This document shows positions 39,348 to 48,410 of a stretch of DNA of 64,000 bases, one piece after another (the first letter of the stretch is position 1; the number at the start of each line of letters is the position of its first letter). Location of the stretch: positions 2,208,501 to 2,272,500 of the forward strand of contig NZ_CP030239.1 of assembly GCF_003285265.1 (NCBI RefSeq), read 5' to 3'. The DNA is from Paracoccus mutanolyticus (GTDB taxonomy: Bacteria; Pseudomonadota; Alphaproteobacteria; Rhodobacterales; Rhodobacteraceae). The position numbers and the translations under genes are program-made. The notes beneath the pieces were generated by a model. That model was given only the letters and a program-made list of their open reading frames with translations, had not been told where the DNA came from and made no database searches.

Positions 39348-40772
39348 ATGTGGACCCAAGCGCTCGTGTTCCTTCACTACGCCGTCGCCCTGGCCGTGTC
39401 CGTGCGGGTGCTTCTGCGTCCCCGGCTGGAACCCTCGGTCCGCCTGTCCTGGATCCTGGTGATCGAACTTGTGCCCCTGGTCGGGATCCTCGCCTATGTC
39501 CTGTTCGGAGAGATCCGGATGCGCGGCGCCGAGGTCGAGACCATGGCCAACGTCCGCTCGCGCCTGTCGGGCCTGTGGAAGCCCAGCCCCGAACTGGTGC
39601 GCCACGCCCCCGATTTTGCGGCCCCGATCATCGCGGCGTCGCGCGACCACCGGCTTCGGCGCGGTCGCCGGCAACCGCGCGGCGCTGCTGGCCGAGGACG
39701 ACAGCGCCATCGCCGACCTGGTGGCCGCCATCGACGGGGCCGCGACCACGTCCTCATGCTGTTCTACATCTGGCTCGACGATGCCTCGGGCCGGGCGGTG
39801 GCGCAGGCCGCGATCCGCGCCGCCGGGCGCGGCGTCAAGGTGCGCGCGGTGATCGACGCCTTCGGCTCGCGCGCGTTCAGCTACTCGGAAAGCTGGCGGG
39901 CGATGCGGGCGGGCGGCGTCGAATGCGTCGAGGCGCTGCCCCTGGGCCTGCCCATCGTCGGCGGGCTGTCCCAGCGCATGGACCTGCGCAACCACCGCAA
40001 GATCGTGGTGATCGACCATGCCATCGGCTTTACCGGCAGCCGCAACTGCGCCGACATGGCCTTCGCGATCAAGCCGCGCTTCGCCCCCTGGATCGACATC
40101 CTGTTGCGCATCGAGGGGCCGGTGGTGCGCCAGATGCAGGCCGTCTTCCTGCAGGACTGGATGAGCTATACCGGCGAGGACCTGGGCGACATGCTGCTGA
40201 TGGTGCCCCCGGTCAACGCCCCGGGCGAGATCAGCCAGGTCGTGTCGACCGGCCCGGACGACCGCCAGGGGTCGCTCTCGGACTGCATGGTGACGATGAT
40301 CCACGCCGCCCGCGACCGGCTGGTCATCACGACGCCCTATTACGTGCCCGACGCCTCGCTGGACACGGCGATCCGCACGGCGGCGCGGCGCGGGGTCGAC
40401 GTGACCATGATCCTGCCCGCGCGCAACGACAGCCTGGTCGTGCAGGCCACCTCCGAGGGGTTCTACTACGGTCTCGTCTCGGCGGGGGTGAAACTGATGC
40501 TGTTCCACGGCGGGCTTCTGCATTCCAAGATCATCACCGTGGATGGGCGCATGGCGATGATCGGCAGCGCCAACATGGACCGCCGCAGCTTCGAGCTGAA
40601 CTATGAAATGAACATGTTGTTCGTGGGCGACGACCTGACGGCGGTGCTGGACGCCCGCCAGATGACCTATATCGAGCGGGCCGAATCGATCACCATCGGC
40701 GAGATCCGCGCCTGGTCGGTGTGGCGCCGGCTGCGCAACAACCTGCTGGCGCTGGCCGCGCCGATCCTGTGA
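39348..40772 (+). CDS. cls: Cardiolipin synthase (phospholipase D family), internal compensated frameshift
   Basis: A 474-residue membrane enzyme joining two phosphatidylglycerols. Two N-terminal TM segments (LVFLHYAVALAVSVRVLL, WILVIELVPLVGILAYVLF) precede two HKD motifs: HRKIVVIDHAIGFTGSRN and HSKIITVDGRMAMIGSANMD. Between about 39650 and 39752 the main frame reads an Arg/Gly-rich nonsense stretch, while the neighbouring frame reads TTGFGAVAGNRAALLAEDDS, the expected sequence. A pair of compensating indels is present, so the annotated residues ~100-135 are wrong. Otherwise normal. Confidence 0.92.
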   Translation: MWTQALVFLHYAVALAVSVRVLLRPRLEPSVRLSWILVIELVPLVGILAYVLFGEIRMRGAEVETMANVRSRLSGLWKPSPELVRHAPDFAAPIIAASRDHRLRRGRRQPRGAAGRGRQRHRRPGGRHRRGRDHVLMLFYIWLDDASGRAVAQAAIRAAGRGVKVRAVIDAFGSRAFSYSESWRAMRAGGVECVEALPLGLPIVGGLSQRMDLRNHRKIVVIDHAIGFTGSRNCADMAFAIKPRFAPWIDILLRIEGPVVRQMQAVFLQDWMSYTGEDLGDMLLMVPPVNAPGEISQVVSTGPDDRQGSLSDCMVTMIHAARDRLVITTPYYVPDASLDTAIRTAARRGVDVTMILPARNDSLVVQATSEGFYYGLVSAGVKLMLFHGGLLHSKIITVDGRMAMIGSANMDRRSFELNYEMNMLFVGDDLTAVLDARQMTYIERAESITIGEIRAWSVWRRLRNNLLALAAPIL

Positions 40773-40790
40773 CCCGGAAAGGGGGACCCC

Positions 40791-41114
40791 ATGACACTGG
40801 CCCGGCAACCGATCACCCAGGGCGCGCACCGGCTGGAGCCCGAAACGCTGGCCGCGCGGCTGGCCGAACTGCCCGGCTGGACGCTGACCCCGGACGGCGA
40901 CGCCATCCGCCGGACCTGGCGGCTGCGCGACTTCCGCCAGGCGGCGGCCCTGGCCAATGTCGTGGCCTGGCAGGCCGAGGCGGCCAACCACCACCCCGAC
41001 ATCGCCTTCGGCTGGGGCCATGCCAGCGTCGCCTTTACCACCCATTCCGCCAAGGGGGTGACGCTGAACGACCTGATCATGGCCGCCCGGCTGAACCTTG
41101 CCCTGCCCGACTAG
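40791..41114 (+). CDS. phhB: Pterin-4a-carbinolamine dehydratase
   Basis: A 107-residue enzyme recycling the pterin cofactor of phenylalanine hydroxylase. The signature is EAANHHPDIAFGWGHASVAFTTHSAKGVT, with the catalytic His-His and the distal His. GGGGG-rich ribosome-binding sequence 6 bp upstream. It follows cls by 18 bp. No phenylalanine hydroxylase gene is in the window. The interval to 41290 contains no convincing gene. Confidence 0.92.
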   Translation: MTLARQPITQGAHRLEPETLAARLAELPGWTLTPDGDAIRRTWRLRDFRQAAALANVVAWQAEAANHHPDIAFGWGHASVAFTTHSAKGVTLNDLIMAARLNLALPD

Positions 41115-41289
41115 GCGGCACCCGGCCCGGGCGCCCGCGCTTTCGGCGCCGGCCCCCTTGCCCCGGTCGCGGGCTCGCCCTATCCAAATGGCAGACAGCC
41201 CAAGGGAAGCCTTTGCGATGACAGACAGCCGCCCCGACCGGACACGCCCCCAGCGCCCGCCGTCCGCAGCCGTCGCGCGCGGCTAGCCC

Positions 41290-42075
41290 ATGGCGATCCG
41301 TCCCCGCAGGTGGCTTGACCGCAGGGCCCGCGAACGCGCGCTCGCCCAATGGGCCGAGATGGCCGAAAGCGTCGAGTTCATGGGCCCCGGCCGCATCCGC
41401 GCCCTGACCGACGAGGCGCTGGCCCTGCGCGCCAGCATCAACCGCTTCCTGATGCGCGGCGACCGCAAGGCGGCGGTGTCGCGCGCGGCGCTGGGCGCGG
41501 TGCAGCTGCCCGGCGGCACCGACTGGCGCTGGCGTCCCGGCTTCATGGCCGGCCAGATCACGCCGCGCGGCATCGCCGCGCCCGAACCCGGCACGCGGCT
41601 GGGGGACCGGGCGGCGGTCTGGCACGACTGCGCCGAACGCACCCTGATCCTCGAACAGGTCCAGAACCCCCGCGCCACCGACCTGTCGCCCTACGGCCTG
41701 CGGCTCGAGGTCTTCGGCTTCACCGGCAGCTTCCTGTCGGTCTCGATCGACCTGCCGACCGACGCGCTCGAAGGGCTGACCCGCAACCACATCATCCGGC
41801 TGGAAACCACGCTGGCGGTGGAACGCCCGCTGCCCGTCTATGCCCGGCTGAACGTCGGCCACGGTCCCAACATCGACGAGATCCTGCAGCACCTGCGCGG
41901 GATGGAGGCCGGGCTGCAAAGCCAGCAGGTCGTCGAATTCGACCTGGCCTATACCGAGATGAACGAAAGGCGGCTGGAAAAGATCTGGCTGGACCTGATC
42001 TTCGAGGCGCCCGGCATGAACGCGGTGGACATGCGCGAACTGTTCCTCTCGCGCCACCTGCGCGCCGATTTCTAG
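41290..42075 (+). CDS. DUF6478 family protein
   Basis: A 261-residue soluble protein without signal peptide or TM segments. It begins with a basic helical region (RRARERALAQWAEMAE), and later has LRLEVFGFTGSFLSVSIDLP and ETTLAVERPLPVYARLNVGHGPN, consistent with the DUF6478 family found in Rhodobacterales. The function is not known. It is followed after 9 bp by a small gene with AGGAG upstream, so the two are probably co-transcribed. Confidence 0.65.
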   Translation: MAIRPRRWLDRRARERALAQWAEMAESVEFMGPGRIRALTDEALALRASINRFLMRGDRKAAVSRAALGAVQLPGGTDWRWRPGFMAGQITPRGIAAPEPGTRLGDRAAVWHDCAERTLILEQVQNPRATDLSPYGLRLEVFGFTGSFLSVSIDLPTDALEGLTRNHIIRLETTLAVERPLPVYARLNVGHGPNIDEILQHLRGMEAGLQSQQVVEFDLAYTEMNERRLEKIWLDLIFEAPGMNAVDMRELFLSRHLRADF

Positions 42076-42084
42076 GAGAGGCCG

Positions 42085-42504
42085 ATGGACGAGTTCGAAT
42101 CGCTGGGACTGAAAAGCGGCATCTGGCAGGGCATCCTGCGCCGCGACACCGCGCCGGGCCGCCTGCTTCTGGTCCATCTGGGCAGCCGCGTGGCCGAGGC
42201 CCGCGTCACCCCCCAGGACGACGGCCACTGGCGCGTCGCCGCCGCGATCCCGGCGCAGAAGCTGTCGGACGGGGTGCAGACCTTCCTGCTGCTCGAGGAC
42301 GCGGGCGAGGGGGCCGAGCCGCCGCTGGCGACCGCGCGCCACCTGGCCAGTCTCAGCCTGGTCGCCGGGGCGCCGCTGGAACAGGACCTGCGCGCCGAGA
42401 TCGACCTGATGCGCAGCGAACTCGACCTGGTAAAACGGGAACTGCGCCGCGTCGCCGCCCGGCAGGACCAGGCTCGGCAGGACCAGGCTCAGCCCGACCA
42501 GTAG
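42085..42504 (+). CDS. Conserved hypothetical protein, 139 residues
   Basis: Not recognised. The start has GGAGAGG nine bases upstream. Residues ~1-85 alternate strand-like hydrophobic stretches (RLLLVHLGSRVAEARV, TFLLLEDAG), followed by a helical, coiled-coil-like segment (AEIDLMRSELDLVKRELRRVAARQ) and a C-terminal DQA-repeat tail (repeats of DQARQ/DQAQP). No TM segment. Paired with the DUF6478 gene. Its stop overlaps the 3' end of the GNAT gene on the other strand by 16 bp. Confidence 0.6.
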   Translation: MDEFESLGLKSGIWQGILRRDTAPGRLLLVHLGSRVAEARVTPQDDGHWRVAAAIPAQKLSDGVQTFLLLEDAGEGAEPPLATARHLASLSLVAGAPLEQDLRAEIDLMRSELDLVKRELRRVAARQDQARQDQAQPDQ

Positions 42505-43213
42505 TCATAGGCGCCGACCTCGGCAAAGCCCAGCTTGTCATAGGCCGCGCGGGCGGCGGTGTTGGCGCGCTCCACGGCCAGCGCCAGCCGGTCCGCGCCG
42601 ACCGACAGCGCCCAGTCGGCGGCCGCGCCCAGCAGCCAGCCGGCCATGCCCTGCCGGCGAAAGGCGGGGGCGACCTCGATGGCATGGATCATTGCCACCG
42701 GCCCGTCCGCCGCGACGAAGGCCGCGCCGGCCGCGCGGTCGTGCAGGCGCCCCAGCAGGGCGGCGCGGGGCAGGGCGACGCGCTCCATCACCGCCGGCGC
42801 GCCGCGCCGATCCCGCCGGCGGCCCACAGGTCGCGCTGGATCGCCAGCGGCGGCCAGGTCGCGAAGGCGGTCATCCCCGGCAGCCGTCCGGCCAGCGCCG
42901 CGCAGCCGCAGACCATGATCGCGGTCGGCGTATGGGGGCGATAGCCGCGCGCCGCCAGCGCGTCCCGCAGCGCGGTGTCGCCCAGGGCCACGCGGAACAG
43001 CGGTGCCTGGTCCCAGCCCCGGTGCACCGCCTCGGCCGCGGCGATGTCGGCCGCGCTCCAGCCCGGGCCCAGCGCCCGGCTCGACCCGACCCGGCCCCCG
43101 GCCCCCAGGCCCCGGCCCGTGCGCAGCGCGCCGCTGTCCCGCGTCTCGGCGGCGGGCCAGGTGGTCTCGAAGGCGCGCGCCAGGTCCGGGGCGATGTCCG
43201 GGTCTGGGGTCAC
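42489..43213 (-). CDS. GNAT family N-acetyltransferase, one frameshift
   Basis: The C-terminal half carries the acetyl-CoA loop: MIHAIEVAPAFRRQGMAGWLLGAAADWA (motif A, RRQGMAG), then NTAARAAYDKLGFAEVGAYDYW (motif B). The N-terminal half (FETTWPAAETRDSG, WDQAPLFRVALGD) lies in another frame; the break is near 42797-42815 in a GC-rich run. The GTG start at 43213 overlaps the stop of the CinA-type gene (GTGA). The acceptor substrate is unknown. Confidence 0.8.
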
Positions 43214-43951
43214 AGGTCCAGCCTCTGGCGCAGCACGGCCATGGCCTCGGCCACGCGGGCCGCGTCCAGGCCCCGCACCACCAGGTTGGTGCCCCAGCCG
43301 GTCGGGTCCTGGAACGGATAGGAGCCCAGCGACAGGTCGGGATAAGCCTCGGCCACCGCCTTCAGGTCCTCGGCCACGTCGCTTTCGCCGCGCCGCCACC
43401 TCGACCGATTGCGACTGCACCGGGCGCCCGCCCGGCAGGCGCGGCACCAGCCAGGCGACCATGGCGCGGAACACCTCGGGGACGCCCGCCATGACATGGG
43501 TATTGCCGATGGAAAAGCCCGGCGCGGCCGACACCGCATTGTCGATCAGCGTCGCGCCGACGGGGATGCGCGCCATGCGCAGGCGGTTCTCGGTCATCTC
43601 CAGCCCCAGCCGGTCGTAGCGCGCCTGCAGCATGGCGCGGGCCTCGTCGTTCACCTCGACCGGGGTGCCGTGAGCCGCGCCCACCGCGTCGGCGGTGATG
43701 TCGTCATGCGTGGGCCCGATGCCGCCCGACGTGAACAGCAGGTCATAGGCCCCGCCCAGCGACTTGTCGAAGGCCCGGATCGCGGCGACGATCTGGTCCT
43801 GGTCGTCGGCGACCACCCGGATCTCGCGCAGGTCGAACCCGGTCGCGGACAAGACGCCCGCCAGGTGGTGGGCATTGCCCTCGCGCGTGCGGCCGGACAG
43901 GATTTCGTCCCCGATGACAAGGATGGCGGCGGTGGGATTGTCGGATTGCAT
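43210..43951 (-). CDS. CinA-type competence/damage-inducible protein A, molybdopterin-binding fold, one frameshift
   Basis: MoaB/MogA-like fold: AAILVIGDEILSGRTREGN at the N-terminus, FTSGGIGPTHDDITADAVG (pterin-binding loop), and GFSIGNTHVMAGVP. About 247 residues, without the C-terminal PncC amidase domain of full CinA, as in the short COG1058 proteins of alphaproteobacteria. The frame breaks near 43385-43395 and continues as ESDVAEDLKAVAEAYPDLSLG. Function in the short form is unclear (nucleotide pyrophosphatase-like activity is known in CinA). Confidence 0.85.
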
Positions 43952-44062
43952 GGCACGCTCCTCGCGGCGCTGGTTCTCGGCCCAAAGGTATAGGCCTGCG
44001 CGCGGGGCTGGAACAAGTGGCCGCGCGGGACTATCTGTGGCTCAAGCAATGACGAGGATCCG

Positions 44063-44869
44063 ATGAACGACGCACGCCAGACCCGCGAGGGCATCCGTAT
44101 TCATGAGCCTCAGGATTTCGAGGGCATGCGCGCGGCCGGCCGCGTCGCGGCGCAGATCCTGGACGAGGTGGGGCCCATGGTCCAGCCCGGCACCACCACC
44201 GGCGCGCTCGACGACTTCATCCGCGCCCGGGTGACGGAACTCGGCACGACCAGCGCCACCATCGGCTATCGCGGCTATCAGCACGCCAGCTGCATCAGCG
44301 TGAACCATGTCGTCTGCCACGGCATCCCCGGCGACAAGATCCTGGCCGAGGGCGACATCCTGAACATCGACGTGACGGTGATCCTGGACGGCTGGTACGG
44401 CGACAGCTCGCGCATGTATGTGGCCGGAAAGCCCAGCGTCAAGGCCAAGCGCCTGATCCAGGTGACGCATGACGCGCTGATGAAAGGGATCGAGGCGGTG
44501 CGCCCCGGCGCCACCTTCGGCGACATCGGCTGGGCGATCCAGAGCTATGTCGAAGGCAACCGCATGTCGGTGGTGCGCGACTTCTGCGGCCACGGGCTGG
44601 GCCGCACCTTCCACGCGCCGCCGAACGTCCTGCACTTCGGCCGCCCCGGCAAGGGGCCCGTGCTGGAGGAAGGCATGTTCTTCACCATCGAGCCGATGGT
44701 GAACCTCGGCCGCCCCGAAACCAAGATCCTGGCCGACGACTGGACGGCGGTGACGCGCGACAAGTCGCTCTCGGCCCAGTTCGAACATTCGATCGGCGTG
44801 ACCGCCAGCGGCGCCGACATCTTCACCCTGTCGCCCGGCGGCGTCTTCTACCCCGACCTGGATGGCTAG
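44063..44869 (+). CDS. map: Type I methionine aminopeptidase
   Basis: Removes the initiator Met. The 268-residue protein has the metal ligands in order: Asp in DILNIDVTV and GWYGDSSRMY, His in CGHGLGRTFH, Glu in FTIEPMVN and Glu in QFEHSIGVT. ATG 44063 has GAGGA-like sequence upstream. Divergent from the CinA-type gene. Intact. Confidence 0.97.
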   Translation: MNDARQTREGIRIHEPQDFEGMRAAGRVAAQILDEVGPMVQPGTTTGALDDFIRARVTELGTTSATIGYRGYQHASCISVNHVVCHGIPGDKILAEGDILNIDVTVILDGWYGDSSRMYVAGKPSVKAKRLIQVTHDALMKGIEAVRPGATFGDIGWAIQSYVEGNRMSVVRDFCGHGLGRTFHAPPNVLHFGRPGKGPVLEEGMFFTIEPMVNLGRPETKILADDWTAVTRDKSLSAQFEHSIGVTASGADIFTLSPGGVFYPDLDG

Positions 44870-44918
44870 GCGCCGGTCGCCGGCCCCGCTGCCCTGCCAG
44901 CCTCGGGCGTGGGCAAGA

Positions 44919-45024
44919 ATGGGTATTTGAAAAACGGTGAAGGACCAGGCGCCGTCCTGTGTGTTCGGCGCGGCGAACATGGTGCGCGCCGCATCGGGCT
45001 TTCACCGTCTTCCCAAATACCCAT
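44919..45024. repeat. Inverted pair of a dispersed ~24-bp repeat
   Basis: A core ATGGGTATTTGAAAAACGGTGAA at 44919-44941 is repeated in inverse orientation at 45001-45024 (ATGGGTATTTGGGAAGACGGTG and AA on the minus strand), 60 bp apart. A related element lies at 55775-55835. The pair could form a long imperfect hairpin after map. The rest of 44870-45117 contains no gene. Confidence 0.7.
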
Positions 45025-45117
45025 GCGGCGGCCGCAACCCGCGGCAGCGCCCACCGCGGTGCACACCCTGTGTACGCGCGGTGTACGCCCCGTGCACCGT
45101 CGGAACAGCGGAAAACC

Positions 45118-46135
45118 TCAGGTTTTCCGGCGGATGGTGTCGCCCGGGATGAAGGTCGGCGCCAGGGCGATCACCCCCCCTTCGGGCGGCGCCTCCTTGC
45201 CCGCGACGATGCGGGCGGCGCGCCGGCCGATATCGACGCGCCGCGCGTCGGTGGTGGCCAGCCGCATCGGCAGCCCGTCCAGCAGATCGACCCCGTTGAA
45301 GCCCGCCAGTCCCAGCCGGCCGGGGATGTCCAGCCCGCGCTCAAGGCACCACAAAAGCCCGCCCGCGCCGATCATGTCATTGGAATAGTAAAGGAAATCC
45401 AGGTCTGGCTCGCGCGTCAGGATGCGCTCGGTCAACTCGCGCCCCTTGCTCAGGGACGACCCGCCCTGGTAATATTCCCGCGCCGCCAGCTGCACGCCCA
45501 ATTCGCCCAGCCGCGCCTCGAACCCGGCCAGGCGCTTGCGCGCGCGGTGGTCCTCGGGCATGTGCGTGCCGATGAAGCCGATGCGCCGATAGCCCGCGCC
45601 GAAGATCTCGTCCGCGATCTCGGTCCCCGCCCGGCGGTGCGAGATTCCGACAGCCGTATCAATGGGTTCGCCGTCCACGTCCATGATCTCGACGACCGGC
45701 AGACCGGCGTTGTCCAGCATCGCCCGCGCCGCCCGGCTGTGCTCCAGCCCGGCCAGGATCACCCCCGAGGGCCTCCAGCTGAGCATGTCGTAAAGCACCG
45801 CGTCCTCGCGCGAGGGGCTGTAGTTCGTCACCCCCACCACGGGCTGCAGGCCGGTATCGTCCAGTTCCGCCGGACGCGCCCGGCCTCGGGAAAGACCATG
45901 TTCGACAGCGACGGGATACCACCGCGACCAGGTTGACGCGCTGGCTGGCCAACCCGCCCGCGATCTTGTTCGGGACATAGCCCAGCGTCCGCGCGGCCGT
46001 CAGCACCTTCTCGCGCGTCGCGGCCGAGACATCGCCCCGGTTGCGCAGCACGCGGCTGACGGTCATCTCGGAAACCCCGGAAGCTTCCGAGACATCGCGC
46101 AAGGTCAAGGGGCGGCGGGGTCTTTTCGTTGTCAT
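45118..46135 (-). CDS. LacI/GntR-type transcriptional repressor, frameshifted
   Basis: N-terminal LacI helix-turn-helix: LTLRDVSEASGVSEMTVSRVLRN, then GYVPNKIAGGLASQRVN hinge. The effector domain follows in another frame (LQPVVGVTNYSPSRED, GYRRIGFIGTHM, FLYYSNDMIGAGGLLWCLERG, GFNGVDL), closest in style to the gluconate repressor GntR of pseudomonads. Between about 45870 and 45930 the sequence passes through all three frames, so several bases are missing. Start at ATG 46135 with GGA eight bases upstream. No gluconate or sugar transport genes are in the window, so the target is unknown. Confidence 0.85.
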
Positions 46136-46229
46136 CGGGATTCCGGTCGGCGTCATGTTACCGTTACCGCACCTGCCCCTGCGCGGCAAGCTTGCCAATC
46201 CCGCCGCCAAAGGGCAAAAGAGGCGCGGC

Positions 46230-46306
46230 GGCCCCGTGGCTCAACTGGATAGAGCAATCCCCTCCTAAGGGATAGGTTACAGGTTCAAGTCCTGTCGGGG
46301 TCACCA
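46230..46306 (+). tRNA. tRNA-Arg (CCT)
   Basis: 77-nt cloverleaf: acceptor GGCCCCG/CGGGGTC, discriminator A, encoded CCA, anticodon stem ATCCC/GGGAT with loop CTCCTAA (CCT). It reads the rare AGG codon. No integrase or attachment-like duplication follows it. Confidence 0.95.
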
Positions 46307-46332
46307 GACGCCCTTTCCTCCTTGCGCCGCGA

Positions 46333-47160
46333 TCAAACCGGCAGCCCGGCCACCGCCCGCGCCTCGGGCGTCAGATAGGGGAAATGGCGCTCGACGGCCT
46401 TGGTGGCGGTTTCGGCGTCGATCAGGTTCATCTTCTGGCGCCGGATCCGGCCTTCGTCCAGCGTCGTGTCGTTCATCCCGTTGTGGGTGACAAGCGACAT
46501 GTGCCCCGGGATCGAGATCGAGGTGAACCGCTCGGCCATCCCGTAATGGCCAAAGCCGAAGATGCTGGCGCTGGGGTGGAACAACGCCACGCCCGCGCTG
46601 AAGAACGGTGATCGCCACTGATAGACGCCGGCGTGATCGCCGCCGACCGAACAGAACAGCACGTCGCGGAAGCTGGCGGCAAAGGGAAAGGCGTTGGGCA
46701 CGATTCCTCCGGCCGCCTGGCGCATGCGGCGGATATAGACGTTGCACAGCGCGTCGTCGTCATCCAGCCGGAACTGCAGGGTCTGGCGATAGTCGATTCC
46801 CAGCTCCTTGAACACCTGGCCCTGGGCGGTGCCGGCATGGATGACGGGGAAAAAGCGCAGCACCACCTGAGGCACGGCCGCGCAAAGCGCCGCAAGCCGG
46901 TCGCGATAGGGCTGCGGCATCAGTTCCGAGGCCAGCACGACGAAGGTGAAGTCGGGATCGGTCTGCGCCCGGATCGAGGCCAGGGTCAGGTGCTCGAAGG
47001 TGGTGAACCTTCGTTCCAGCCGCTCGGGCACAAAGATCGAAGCCTTGCGCGCCTCGACCGCCTCGGCGTTCTCGTCGGCCTTGTCTGGCGGAATGGTCCT
47101 GAAGGCGGCCCAGTCGCCGCGGCCCAGCAGCGAAAAGCGGCAGATGCCGACGATTTGCAA
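46333..47160 (-). CDS. Putative rhamnosyl/glycosyltransferase
   Basis: A 275-residue soluble protein with features of the putative rhamnosyl transferase family (PF11316): FTTFEHLTLASIRAQTDPDFTFVVLASE, the acidic QFRLDDDDALCNVYIRRMR that probably binds nucleotide sugar and metal, and WRSPFFSAGVALFHP. No signal peptide. It stands alone, so no polysaccharide pathway can be assigned. Convergent with the tRNA-Arg gene. Intact. Confidence 0.75.
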   Translation of the reverse strand: MQIVGICRFSLLGRGDWAAFRTIPPDKADENAEAVEARKASIFVPERLERRFTTFEHLTLASIRAQTDPDFTFVVLASELMPQPYRDRLAALCAAVPQVVLRFFPVIHAGTAQGQVFKELGIDYRQTLQFRLDDDDALCNVYIRRMRQAAGGIVPNAFPFAASFRDVLFCSVGGDHAGVYQWRSPFFSAGVALFHPSASIFGFGHYGMAERFTSISIPGHMSLVTHNGMNDTTLDEGRIRRQKMNLIDAETATKAVERHFPYLTPEARAVAGLPV

Positions 47161-47262
47161 GAAATAGCCCTCCGATCCACAACCGGGGCGGGATTTCCCC
47201 GGGCGGGTCGAGTTAAGGCAAGCCTGCCGGACAAGGCAATGGCGAAGGACGGATTTTTCCGG

Positions 47263-48291
47263 TCATTCCTCGGCGGGCTGGTTGCGCGCGCGCTCTTGCC
47301 GCCACAGGTCGGGGGTCGTCCCCTCGGTTTCGCGAAAGACGCGGATCAGGTGCGAGGCGTCGCAGAAACCCGTTTCCTCGGCGATGCGGGTGACGGTTCG
47401 GTCGGTGCGGGCCAGCAGCATCCGCGCCTGCGCCAGCCGGATGCGCGCCGAAGCATCCGCCGGGGGCAGGCCCAGGTCGGCGTTGAAATGGCGTTCCAGC
47501 TTGCGCCGGCCCACGCCCAGGTCGCGCGCGATGCGGGCGATGGGCAGGGGTGCATGCAGGTTCTGCTGCATCGCCAGCAGGGCGCGGCGCACCAGAGGAT
47601 CGCGGGCATTCAGTTCCAGCGGCAGGCCGGGCTGGGGGCGGTCGCCCTCCATCGGCTCGTCGATCATCAGGATCGACAGCGCCTTGCGCGCGGCCGCCCG
47701 GCCCAGGTGGCGGTCGATCAGGAAGGCAGCCAGATGTGCCGCGCTGACGCCCCCCGAACAGGACAGCCGGTCGCGGTCGACGACGAAGATCTGGTCCGAG
47801 ACCGGGCGCATCCGGTCGAACTCGGCCAGGAAATCCTGGTGATGGAACCAGCTGACGCAGCAGCGGTAGCCGTCCATCAGCCCCAGCCGCGCCAGGGCGA
47901 AGACCCCGGTGCACAGCCCGCCCAGCCCCACCTTGGCCGCCGCCGCCTTTTGCAGGAAGGCGTTCTGTTCCGGCGACAGCCCGCCGCCGCCGTCGATCAG
48001 CCCGCCCACGGTGATGATATAGTCGAAGCGGCCCGGATCGCCCAGCCGCTCGTCCGGCTCGATCCGCATGCCGCAGGACGACTGCACGGGCGCAAGGTCA
48101 TGGGACAGGATCGCCCAGCGGCACCGGATCGGGCGCGAGCCGTCGCCGTCGTCAGCCGCCAGCCGCAGCACGTCGACGAATGTGGCAAAGGCCGACAGCG
48201 TGAAGCGCGGCGCCAGCAGAAAGCCGATGCGCAGGCGCGGGGCGGGGGCTTGGGCCTTGCCGGAGGCGGGAATGTCGGATGGATCGGGCAT
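47263..48291 (-). CDS. GlxA family AraC-type transcriptional regulator
   Basis: A 342-residue regulator: N-terminal DJ-1/PfpI-like amidotransferase domain (RIGFLLAPRFTLSAFATFVDVLRLA, GGLCTGVFALARLGLMDG with the nucleophile-position Cys retained) and a C-terminal AraC/XylS double helix-turn-helix (IARDLGVGRRKLERHFNADLG, RIAEETGFCDASHLIRVFRE). GlxA-type regulators in this group often sense choline or betaine metabolites. ATG 48291 was chosen over a TTG four codons earlier. No target operon is adjacent with certainty. Confidence 0.88.
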   Translation of the reverse strand: MPDPSDIPASGKAQAPAPRLRIGFLLAPRFTLSAFATFVDVLRLAADDGDGSRPIRCRWAILSHDLAPVQSSCGMRIEPDERLGDPGRFDYIITVGGLIDGGGGLSPEQNAFLQKAAAAKVGLGGLCTGVFALARLGLMDGYRCCVSWFHHQDFLAEFDRMRPVSDQIFVVDRDRLSCSGGVSAAHLAAFLIDRHLGRAAARKALSILMIDEPMEGDRPQPGLPLELNARDPLVRRALLAMQQNLHAPLPIARIARDLGVGRRKLERHFNADLGLPPADASARIRLAQARMLLARTDRTVTRIAEETGFCDASHLIRVFRETEGTTPDLWRQERARNQPAEE

Positions 48292-48410
48292 GACGCGAAT
48301 CAACGATGATTTGTGTCGCGATCATGACAGGTGTTGCCCCGCCACGCCATAGGCACGCGCGGCCCCGGCGGGCCGCGCGGTTCGACAGGCTTCCCGGATG
48401 GTCCGGGGCG

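Noticed and set aside
38154..41045. A 963-codon minus-strand frame across cls and accD that ends in FolC sequence
   Set aside because: Only the last ~55 codons are real (FolC N-terminus); the rest is antisense to cls and in the wrong frame for accD.
46230..46306. tRNA-Arg(CCT) as an integration site of a genomic island
   Set aside because: No integrase, no repeated tRNA 3' end and no change in gene content downstream.
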